Shown here: one piece after another, positions 1 through 4,601 of the stretch | Layout: each line of letters begins with the position of its first letter | Numbering within the stretch: the stretch's first letter is position 1 | Position numbers and translations under genes: made by a program | Notes under the pieces: generated by a model | What the model saw: only the letters and a program-made list of their open reading frames with translations | Databases searched by the model: none | Told to the model about the DNA's origin: nothing | Origin: Bacillota bacterium | Lineage (GTDB): Bacteria; Bacillota; Clostridia; Lachnospirales; Lachnospiraceae | DNA: 7,310 nt | Direction: 5' to 3' | Assembly (NCBI GenBank): GCA_023387635.1 | Contig: JAEWHU010000006.1 | Location: 1-7,310 of the forward strand

Positions 1-1
1 C

Positions 2-103
2 CTTCCTGAATATGAAAGCTTTAAAATTAGCGAATGCCCACATTGTAAGGCAAAACAAAAGATTGATGCTATGGTAGGTAGCTATGGATACGTACGTTTA
101 TAA
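2..103 (+). CDS. 3' end of a gene with a CPHC tail, possibly orotate phosphoribosyltransferase-like
   Basis: Frame 2 is open from the left edge to a TAA at 101-103 and gives 33 residues, beginning LPEYESFKISECPHC and ending GSYGYVRL. The start lies outside the window. The visible part has a CPHC pair followed by a KIDAMVGSYGY stretch. From memory, similar CPxC...KIDAxVNSYGYSKL tails end a clade of clostridial PyrE-like phosphoribosyltransferases of pyrimidine synthesis. I recall this as a pattern only, so the product name is tentative. The catalytic phosphoribosyltransferase loop would lie upstream and cannot be checked. The stop is followed by a 122-nt AT-rich gap with no convincing terminator hairpin. 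The reading frame is likely real; the product is uncertain. Confidence 0.5.
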   Translation, partial: LPEYESFKISECPHCKAKQKIDAMVGSYGYVRL

Positions 104-131
104 TATCGGATAATCCTAGTAGATTCACTTA

Positions 132-165
132 TTATTAAAAATAATTATATTTATTTCTATATAAT
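132..165 (+). promoter_or_regulatory. weak candidate promoter for the Big2 protein gene
   Basis: A perfect TATAAT sits at 160-165, 60 nt before the ATG at 226. No good -35 is present: the best candidates are TTAAAA at 135-140 (19-bp spacer) and TTATTA at 132-137 (22-bp spacer). In such AT-rich DNA a TATAAT alone is weak evidence. Confidence 0.22.
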
Positions 166-225
166 TTGAATAAAGTATTTTGAATTCCTTTTGTTCTAAA
201 AACTACTAATTAAAGGAGAAATTAA

Positions 226-1065
226 ATGAAAAAAATACGTAAATTAGTAATTGTTCTATTACTAATAGTATCCGTAGTAACCCCTACTTCCTTACCACTT
301 GTTGGTAATAGTAAAGTGGCAGAAGCAGCTACCATTAAACTAAGTAAGAAAACATTAACACTAGAAGTTGGTAAGACAAAAACTCTAACTATCTTAGGTA
401 CAAAGAAGAAAGTAACATGGTCAACTAGTAAAAAGAAAGTTGCTACTGTTACGAAAAATGGTAAGATAACCGCAATTTCAGAAGGTACAACTACAATTAC
501 TGCTGTAGTTGATGGAAAGAAATATACTTGCAAAGTAACAGTAAAGAAAGCAGCAAATCCATATTTAGCAAAAGCTCCTTTTAATGCAATGGAATTTAAT
601 ATGGATAACATTAATTTAGTTGTTCCAAAAGATTGGATATCTGAAGTAGATAATTCTGAAGTAGGTTCTTACATTGTTACATTAGCTCCGAACCTTAAAG
701 TTACAGATGTAATTCTTATAACTTTGACTGATTTAGGAGAAGTTATAGAATTCGATATACTAAAAGATGAACTTAGTAATAATTTTACGGCTGAATTAGT
801 GCAAGAAGAAATTGCACTCTCCTTAAATGATGCCACTGCAACTGTATCTGATTTTACAATTAGTGATTTTAAAACAGATGTTCTCACAACATTTAAAGCT
901 GATTACACTGTTTCATGTTATGATAACAGCGTAACATTACAACAAACACAATATATATTCTGTATTGACCAATACTTAATAAGCGTTAATGCAACGAGTT
1001 CATCTGACTTAGACATAAAATCCATTGCAGAATATATGATTCAATCGATTATTATAAAAAAATAA
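226..1065 (+). CDS. secreted protein with one Big2 Ig-like domain and an uncharacterised C-terminal domain
   Basis: 279 aa. The ATG follows AAAGGAG at 212-218 with 7-nt spacing, and a signal peptide starts at residue 1, so the start is secure. Residues 1-34 have the form of a Sec signal peptide: KKIRK, then a hydrophobic core (about 7-18), then VAEA before the likely cleavage after Ala34. Residues 36-108 match a bacterial Ig-like group 2 (Big2) domain: LSKKTLTLEVGKTKTLTI, VTWSTSKKKVATVTKNGKI, then the EGTTTITA and YTCKVTV strands. Big2 domains usually mediate surface adhesion or act as spacers. Residues 118-279 (about 160 aa) begin with a VVPKDW motif and alternate strand-like segments. This loosely recalls PsbP/Mog1-type folds, but I recognise no family with confidence. 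There is no LPxTG motif, C-terminal membrane helix or lipobox, so the protein is probably released or held non-covalently. The gene is monocistronic and ends before a strong terminator. Confidence 0.9.
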   Translation: MKKIRKLVIVLLLIVSVVTPTSLPLVGNSKVAEAATIKLSKKTLTLEVGKTKTLTILGTKKKVTWSTSKKKVATVTKNGKITAISEGTTTITAVVDGKKYTCKVTVKKAANPYLAKAPFNAMEFNMDNINLVVPKDWISEVDNSEVGSYIVTLAPNLKVTDVILITLTDLGEVIEFDILKDELSNNFTAELVQEEIALSLNDATATVSDFTISDFKTDVLTTFKADYTVSCYDNSVTLQQTQYIFCIDQYLISVNATSSSDLDIKSIAEYMIQSIIIKK

Positions 1066-1105
1066 TTGGTGGTCAAAATGGCATTATAAATTTTACGCCT
1101 TATAT

Positions 1106-1157
1106 AAAGAGCAGTTATTCAATGGAATGGAATCAATTGAATAACTGCTCTTTTTTT
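1106..1157 (+). terminator. strong intrinsic terminator after the Big2 protein gene
   Basis: A perfect 17-bp stem pairs 1106-1122 (AAAGAGCAGTTATTCAA) with 1137-1153. It can extend by one T-A pair across a loop of about 12-14 nt. Seven T's follow on the plus strand (1151-1157). It lies 41 nt after the stop at 1065. Read on the minus strand the tail has only three T's, so it could be at most a weak backup terminator for hisS. Confidence 0.9.
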
Positions 1158-1175
1158 AATCTATACATAGTGAGA

Positions 1176-1223
1176 GTAATTAAAAAAATAATCAAGGGGA
1201 TTAGATTATCCACTTTTAATTAC
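1176..1223 (-). terminator. possible weak terminator overlapping the hisS stop codon
   Basis: On the minus strand a 10-bp outer repeat (GTAATTAAAA / TTTTAATTAC, 1214-1223 with 1176-1185) encloses an inner ATAATC / GATTAT stem (1204-1209 with 1188-1193). The inner stem is followed directly by T's from the A-run at 1182-1188. The stem is AT-only apart from one pair, and its outer arm includes the hisS stop codon (1220-1222). It is plausible as a weak hisS terminator, with the plus-strand hairpin at 1106-1157 as backup. Confidence 0.35.
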
Positions 1224-2452
1224 AAAATATTTATTTCATCACTTCTATCGCTGACGCAGAACCCATAATAATTATCTTCTTTAAGTTTATTAAGGAATTT
1301 ACCCATCTTTTTTGGTTTCTCAAATAAAGTAACATAATAATCTTTACGATATAAATCTGCAATTTCATTGGCTTCATCAAATGAATTATCATCAAAAAAT
1401 ACAGCTAATCTTTTATTACTGTCTGGAATTTTATATCCGTTTTCTCTTAATATATTAAATATACGTTCAAACCCAATAGAAAATCCAACTGCTGGCACAC
1501 TTTCATTCAAGAATTTACCTATTAAGTTGTCGTATCTTCCGCCACCAGCAATAGCACCTCTAAATTCGGAACTTTCTATTTCAAATATAGTTCCTGTGTA
1601 ATATCCCTGGCCCCTTACTAAGGATATATCAAAATCTACAGTATACTCACCCTTTGAAAGTTTGGTAACTTTATTTACGATAGTTTCAATATTGTCAATT
1701 GCCTCATTATCACTACAAATATTTTTTAGAGCGTCAATTGAAATCGGCATCATATTTAGCAAATTCATTAAATTATCAATACTACTCTTTTTATAATTAC
1801 CTTCTTCTAATTCATTATTAATACCTTCTGCACCAATTTTATCTAATTTGTCAAAGATAACGCAGACTCTATCTAATTCACTCTCTTCAAATCCCATTCC
1901 AAGAAGTGTATTCTTTAATATTCTTCTGTCATTTATTTTAACTCTAAATCCTTTCATATCAAGGGCTAATAAAGCTTTTGCAGTTGTAGTAATAAGTTCA
2001 ACCTCTGCATATTTTGAAGTTGTACCAATTATATCAATATCACATTGTACAAACTCTCTTAGTCTGCCTTTTTGTGGACGTTCTGCACGATATACTCTAT
2101 CAATCTGAATACATTTAAATGGTGATACAAGTGAATTCCTATTATTGGCATAATATCTACTAAGAGGAAGGGTAAGGTCATATCTTAATCCTAGATCTGT
2201 TAAATCGTTCTCAACACCACTTTCTATTGCTTTTGATAGCTTGTCTCCTCTTTTTAGAATTTTAAAGATGAGATTTAAGTTATCTCCACCCTCACTTTTA
2301 TCAATATTATCAATATCCTCAATAATTGGTGTAATAATACGCTCAAAACCATTGGACTTATAAGTACCTAGAATCACTGACTGAATGTAATCTCTTAGTT
2401 CTACCTCTCTTGGTAAATAATCATTGGTACCTTTAACTGTTGTAATTTTCAT
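1220..2452 (-). CDS. hisS: histidyl-tRNA synthetase (LRYDLT-type)
   Basis: 410 aa, close to the usual 410-430 aa of bacterial HisRS. This cytoplasmic class II enzyme charges tRNA-His with histidine using ATP. Visible features in order: KGTNDYLP (7-14), the motif 1 region GFERIITPIIED (35-46), LRYDLTLPLSRY (89-100), motif 2 RVYRAERPQKGR...FVQCDIDIIG (119-143), histidine motif LVRGQGYYTGTIFE (278-291) with the catalytic-type Arg280, AGGGRYDNLI (302-311), motif 3 AVGFSIGFERI (321-331), then a compact anticodon-binding domain (about 347-410). ERPQKGR and the anticodon domain argue against the HisZ regulatory paralogue. The LRYDLT and QCDIDIIG forms differ from the LRPEGT form of B. subtilis and E. 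coli HisRS and resemble archaeal/eukaryal-type enzymes, suggesting a divergent or second HisRS. The ATG follows AGAGGTGG (2460-2467) with 7-nt spacing. It appears monocistronic, with its own promoter and histidine attenuator upstream. Confidence 0.95.
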   Translation of the reverse strand: MKITTVKGTNDYLPREVELRDYIQSVILGTYKSNGFERIITPIIEDIDNIDKSEGGDNLNLIFKILKRGDKLSKAIESGVENDLTDLGLRYDLTLPLSRYYANNRNSLVSPFKCIQIDRVYRAERPQKGRLREFVQCDIDIIGTTSKYAEVELITTTAKALLALDMKGFRVKINDRRILKNTLLGMGFEESELDRVCVIFDKLDKIGAEGINNELEEGNYKKSSIDNLMNLLNMMPISIDALKNICSDNEAIDNIETIVNKVTKLSKGEYTVDFDISLVRGQGYYTGTIFEIESSEFRGAIAGGGRYDNLIGKFLNESVPAVGFSIGFERIFNILRENGYKIPDSNKRLAVFFDDNSFDEANEIADLYRKDYYVTLFEKPKKMGKFLNKLKEDNYYGFCVSDRSDEINIL

Positions 2453-2502
2453 AAAAAATCCACCTCTCTATTTTATTTATTTCTAATATAACTGGGAAAT
2501 TC

Positions 2503-2546
2503 GATAATTACATATTTCTATATACCTTATACATTTCGTAATTATC
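2503..2546 (-). repeat. inverted repeat between the attenuator and hisS
   Basis: A perfect 9-bp inverted repeat, GATAATTAC (2503-2511) and GTAATTATC (2538-2546), flanks a 26-nt AT-rich interior that can form a further TATA-rich stem around AGG. In the hisS mRNA this makes a stem-loop about 50 nt before the start codon and downstream of the leader terminator. It has no T-run, so it is not a terminator. A role in mRNA stability or processing is possible but unproven. Confidence 0.4.
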
Positions 2547-2584
2547 TAAAATTTATTATTCATAGCACCCTCTTCTACATGCAC

Positions 2585-2621
2585 AAAAAAACAGCCACCC
2601 AGGTTATACCCAAATGACTGT
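2585..2621 (-). terminator. attenuator terminator in the hisS leader
   Basis: On the minus strand ACAGTCATTTGGGT (2621-2608) pairs with ACCTGGGTGGCTGT (2604-2591). This gives a 14-bp stem including five G·U wobbles and a 3-nt ATA loop, followed by seven T's (2591-2585, the first of which is part of the stem). It lies between the leader peptide and hisS, with 132 nt left before the hisS ATG, so it can end transcription before the gene. Its top (2602-2612) is complementary to an upstream leader segment (2651-2661), as expected for a regulated terminator. Confidence 0.85.
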
Positions 2622-2698
2622 AAGAATATGATATCACAATATCCTCATCATAGGCATAACCAATAACGATTAAGCCTACGTGTTACATAAACTAATCG

Positions 2699-2740
2699 TT
2701 AATTATGAGTATGATGATGATGAGTATTAGTTAATATCAT
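2699..2740 (-). CDS. His-rich leader peptide of the hisS attenuator
   Basis: A 13-codon reading frame encodes MILTNTHHHHTHN and ends in TAA at 2701-2699. The ATG (2740-2738) follows GGAGG (2752-2748) with 7-nt spacing, a strong initiation site. Five of the six codons 7-12 are CAT (His). Its start lies about 25 nt after the predicted transcription start of a near-consensus promoter. The product is not expected to act as a protein: translation rate over the His codons would report the level of charged tRNA-His, as in the E. coli his leader with its run of seven His. The stop codon sits inside the first arm of the downstream alternative hairpins, the geometry needed for ribosome-controlled folding. 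The gene is too short for most gene finders. Confidence 0.88.
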   Translation of the reverse strand: MILTNTHHHHTHN

Positions 2741-2772
2741 TATATTTCCTCCACTACTAATAAATTGTAGTT

Positions 2773-2801
2773 ATAATACCTTAAATAGGTGTTGTTGTCA
2801 A
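2773..2801 (-). promoter_or_regulatory. near-consensus sigma-A promoter of the hisS leader
   Basis: On the minus strand, TTGACA (2801-2796), a 17-bp spacer and TATTAT (2778-2773). Transcription should start near 2766, just before the leader-peptide ribosome binding site. It is the best promoter on this strand and supports the 310-nt leader transcript model. Confidence 0.85.
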
Positions 2802-2911
2802 GTAGCTATCTTATTGCTTCATTTAAATCGCTATCTAGTAACTAATTTAAATACAACTTAAATCTATGGCTATTTTGGTCTATGAAATAGACTATATAGA
2901 AAATCTCTAAC
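2802..2911. other. short gene-free gap between the hisS promoter and the small-gene pair
   Basis: This AT-rich gap holds a small perfect inverted repeat, GTCTAT-GAA-ATAGAC (2878-2892), 20 nt past the stop of the minus-strand gene at 2912. It has no T-run on the minus strand, so I do not call it a terminator. A 7-nt sequence, GCTATCT, occurs twice (about 2805 and 2830). Nothing else is recognisable. Confidence 0.4.
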
Positions 2912-3229
2912 CTATATATTATCCACTTTAATTCTAGCAATTTCAACATTTAATTGCTCTTTATTTATAATCTCATTCACTTTTTCAACAATTTCATCTG
3001 AATATAATGTTGCTATACCAGCTATCAAATTATTTAACTGTTCCTGTGATAACGTTTCTAATGCATTAGCTAACAATATACTTGGATAAACATTTTCTTT
3101 ATTTAATAATTCCATTAATTTATTTACTTTTTCATCTTTAAAAGCTAAATTACTCAGTGTTTTAGGTAATGTATTTATAATTAAGGAACTATAATCTATC
3201 TCATTTAAAGTAACCTCAAACTTTAACAT
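2912..3229 (-). CDS. small protein of unknown function (105 aa), paralogue-like to its upstream neighbour
   Basis: 105 aa; the ATG follows GGGAGG (3240-3235) with 5-nt spacing, so the start is well supported. I do not recognise the family. It begins with a strand-like MLKFEVTLNEIDYSSLI. A helix-rich middle follows (about 28-90: DEKVNKLMELLNKEN, then SQEQLNNLIAGIATLY and DEIVEKVNEIINKEQ). It ends in a second strand, NVEIARIKVDNI. There is no signal peptide, membrane helix or cysteine, so a soluble cytoplasmic protein is likely. The gene 25 nt upstream encodes a protein with matching ends (LKFEIVVKDIRYNDII at the start, PISVVDIEAKTIL at the end). The two are probably co-transcribed and may be diverged tandem duplicates. 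Confidence 0.75.
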   Translation of the reverse strand: MLKFEVTLNEIDYSSLIINTLPKTLSNLAFKDEKVNKLMELLNKENVYPSILLANALETLSQEQLNNLIAGIATLYSDEIVEKVNEIINKEQLNVEIARIKVDNI

Positions 3230-3254
3230 ATAAACCTCCCATAAATTTAATTAT

Positions 3255-3527
3255 TTATTTTAATATAGTTTTAGCTTCAATATCTACTACACTTATTGGA
3301 ATTTTATTTTTTTTAATATATAGATTTGTTCTCCTTATTAGATCCATTTTATTTGTCGAGATATAAATAACAACCATTTCATTTTTCAGTTTTGGTGGAC
3401 ATTTTTTTATTACTGTTTTTAGTATTTTTATCCCTGTACTTTCTTTTGTAATATAGCTATCAATTATATCATTATATCTTATGTCTTTTACCACGATTTC
3501 AAATTTTAATATAATTTTCACCCCCAT
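3255..3527 (-). CDS. small protein of unknown function (90 aa), first gene of the pair
   Basis: 90 aa from the ATG at 3527; no recognised family. It has a strand-like start (IILKFEIVVKDIRYNDIIDSYI), a lysine-rich middle with one cysteine (KKCPPKLK), a predicted strand MVVIYIST, a basic helix MDLIRRTNLYIKKNK and a final strand PISVVDIEAKTIL. The start is unusual. The ATG has only a weak upstream Shine-Dalgarno (CTGGGA), while a better one, GGGGGTG, lies just inside the frame at 3525-3519. That site is 6 nt before an ATA codon (3512-3510) at exactly the position matching the Met of the downstream paralogue. The ancestral start may have been there (ATG to ATA), with the present ATG as replacement. 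The stop lies 25 nt before the next start. Real but unnamed. Confidence 0.65.
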   Translation of the reverse strand: MGVKIILKFEIVVKDIRYNDIIDSYITKESTGIKILKTVIKKCPPKLKNEMVVIYISTNKMDLIRRTNLYIKKNKIPISVVDIEAKTILK

Positions 3528-3670
3528 AAAAATCCCAGTATATCTTTAGACAACATACTACTAATAGTATAATATGAGGTTCTATTGCAATAAGTTCTAC
3601 AATGTCTCACCGATAATTTATATGCCGAATTATATACCAAGTAGGAGTTATATTCGGATTCATTATACTA
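3528..3670. other. intergenic region with a stem-loop and small repeats
   Basis: This lies downstream of merR and upstream of the small-gene pair, all on the minus strand. CCGAAT (3625-3630) and ATTCGG (3652-3657) form a 33-nt stem-loop, with a further CCGA half-site at 3610-3613. No T-run follows on either strand. ATACT/AGTAT (3555-3570) is a short dyad next to a possible minus-strand -10 (TATACT, 3571-3566) that lacks a good -35. The pair's promoter is therefore not fixed; read-through from merR is possible. Confidence 0.35.
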
Positions 3671-4486
3671 TTACACTCTAATTGAAATTTGTAAAACATA
3701 ATTTTCATACCCTTTTATAGAAAGTTCATCAAGCAAAACATCCTCATAAAAATAGCTCTTAATAGTAAGGTTATTATCATTTATAAACTTTAAAATCTTA
3801 TCATAAGTCTTTTCAACTGTATAGTATCCACCTTTATGATAAGCAGTCAAATAAAGTCCCTCTTCTTTTATATAATTATAATTTTCATGTTCATTATTAT
3901 CTAATTGAGTATAGTAATAATCATAATAACTATAATCTCTATTTTTAACATTGTCATAACTAAGCATTCCCCCTGTAATATAAGGACTATAAATATTTTT
4001 ATCCTTACAATATTTTATATGTTCTGCTAAATAAACTGCTATATTTTTTTCATCTTCCATATTCTTAGTATTAGTTCTAACTAAATAGGCCTTTGGAATT
4101 GTCTTTAAAATTATCTCATCAACATATATATTACAAGCCTCTTGTGTTATATGAATTTTACGTTCGATTAAATGATGCATTTGCTTAAGTCTATTAATTT
4201 TATGTTCTATTGCTATCTTTTGTGTATTAAGTAAAGAAATAAGTTCATCAGGGCTTCTTCTATCTAGATAATCCTTAATATCTTTTAAAGGCATCCCAAG
4301 ATCCTTTAACATTGAGATAACATTGAAGATCTCTAATTGAGTAATGGAATAATATCTATATCCATTGTCTGTTTTAATCTCAGGTGAGAACACTCCTATA
4401 TCGTCATAATGAAATAACGTTTGCTTTTTTACAGAACAAAGCTTTGCAAATTCGCCTGTAGTAAAGTAATTCTTAAAATTATTCAC
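3671..4486 (-). CDS. MerR-family transcriptional regulator with GyrI-like effector-binding domain
   Basis: 271 aa from a GTG at 4486-4484. It has a MerR winged helix-turn-helix (about 7-75: YFTTGEFAKLCSVKKQTLFHYDDIG, NGYRYYSITQLEIF, LKDLGMPLKDIKDYL), a dimerising coiled coil (about 80-112) and a C-terminal GyrI/BmrR-like ligand domain (about 123-271, ending DELSIKGYENYVLQISI). This matches the BmrR/BltR class, which binds hydrophobic drugs and activates efflux genes by twisting a long-spacer promoter. The first domain lacks the metal-binding cysteines of true MerR. The neighbouring divergent gene is a MATE pump with exactly such a promoter, so the pump is the likely target. Start choice: a TTG at 4495 is also in frame but only about 2 nt from AAGGG (4502-4498), too close; the GTG has 11-nt spacing, so I prefer it. 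Confidence 0.9.
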   Translation of the reverse strand: MNNFKNYFTTGEFAKLCSVKKQTLFHYDDIGVFSPEIKTDNGYRYYSITQLEIFNVISMLKDLGMPLKDIKDYLDRRSPDELISLLNTQKIAIEHKINRLKQMHHLIERKIHITQEACNIYVDEIILKTIPKAYLVRTNTKNMEDEKNIAVYLAEHIKYCKDKNIYSPYITGGMLSYDNVKNRDYSYYDYYYTQLDNNEHENYNYIKEEGLYLTAYHKGGYYTVEKTYDKILKFINDNNLTIKSYFYEDVLLDELSIKGYENYVLQISIRV

Positions 4487-4503
4487 ATTTTTCAAATCCC
4501 TTC

Positions 4504-4534
4504 TTGACTATATGGTTACCGGATACCCTATTCT
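4504..4534 (+). promoter_or_regulatory. MerR-type promoter of the first MATE gene (19-bp spacer)
   Basis: TTGACT (4504-4509) and TATTCT (4529-4534) are separated by 19 bp instead of 17, the hallmark of MerR-activated promoters. The spacer carries an inverted repeat. The start should be near 4541, leaving about 60 nt before the ATG at 4602. Confidence 0.75.
4510..4531. promoter_or_regulatory. likely operator for the MerR-family regulator
   Basis: A 22-bp imperfect palindrome, ATATGGTTACC / GGATACCCTAT, matches at 8 of 11 positions around a centre at 4520/4521. It lies between the -35 and -10 of the MATE promoter and also covers the -10 and start region of the regulator's own promoter. This position fits activation of the pump plus autoregulation. 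Confidence 0.7.
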
Positions 4535-4558
4535 ATATTATGCCTTAATTATAGTCAA
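4530..4558 (-). promoter_or_regulatory. promoter of the MerR-family regulator, overlapping the MATE promoter
   Basis: On the minus strand, TTGACT (4558-4553), a 17-bp spacer and TAGAAT (4535-4530). Its -10 box occupies nearly the same bases as the opposite-strand -10 of the MATE promoter (4529-4534), so polymerase should not hold both at once. The two -35 regions form a perfect 9-bp inverted repeat (TTGACTATA, 4504-4512 and 4550-4558). Confidence 0.75.
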
Positions 4559-4601
4559 TTTATATAAAAGTAAGAATTTAGTTTTAAAAGGAGATTTACA
4601 G

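Larger units (their letters stand above)
2585..2766 (-). promoter_or_regulatory. histidine-responsive ribosome-mediated attenuator of hisS
   Basis: Leader RNA segments, read on the minus strand. Segment 1, TAACGATTA (2701-2693), overlaps the leader-peptide stop codon. Segment 2, TAATCGTTA (2672-2664), pairs perfectly with segment 1 (9 bp). A competing hairpin at 2680-2649 pairs CGTAGGC with GCCTATG and TAATCG with TGGTTA, so it uses segment 2 and segment 3. Segment 3, GGTTATGCCTA (2661-2651), can instead pair over 11 bp with segment 4, TGGGTATAACC (2612-2602), the top of the terminator. Inferred logic: a ribosome stalled on the His codons leaves segment 1 free, so 1:2 forms, 3 is released, 3:4 opens the terminator and hisS is transcribed. 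A ribosome reaching the stop codon covers segment 1, so 2:3 forms, the terminator folds and transcription ends. Energies were not computed. No T-box sequence is present. Confidence 0.8.

Noticed and set aside
222..611. Minus-strand 129-aa reading frame inside the Big2 gene
   Set aside because: It is a low-complexity hydrophobic shadow of the well-supported plus-strand gene, with no ribosome site. The same holds for minus-strand frames at 669-887, 4538-4726, 5501-5920 and 6334-6807 and plus-strand frames at 1368-1601 and 1848-2108.
2711..2724. ATG trinucleotide repeat as a microsatellite
   Set aside because: On the opposite strand it is the run of CAT codons of the leader peptide, with a ribosome binding site and stop in the right places.
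2453..2766. T-box riboswitch upstream of hisS
   Set aside because: The conserved T-box sequence (AGGGTGGNACCGCG-like) is absent. GGGTGGCTG in the terminator and GAGGGTG near 2570 are only partial matches in the wrong context. The leader peptide and alternative hairpins explain the region better.
2878..2892. Terminator after the 105-aa gene
   Set aside because: The stem is only 6 bp and is followed on the minus strand by A-rich, not T-rich, sequence.
3625..3657. Intrinsic terminator after the MerR-family gene
   Set aside because: A stem-loop is present but no T-run follows on either strand.
4487..4495. TTG start for the MerR-family regulator
   Set aside because: AAGGG would be only about 2 nt away; the in-frame GTG at 4486 has more workable spacing. 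TTG remains possible.
4512..4601. Upstream ATG extending the first MATE protein by 30 residues
   Set aside because: It lies inside the 19-bp promoter spacer and upstream of the likely transcription start, whereas the ATG at 4602 has an excellent AAGGAG.
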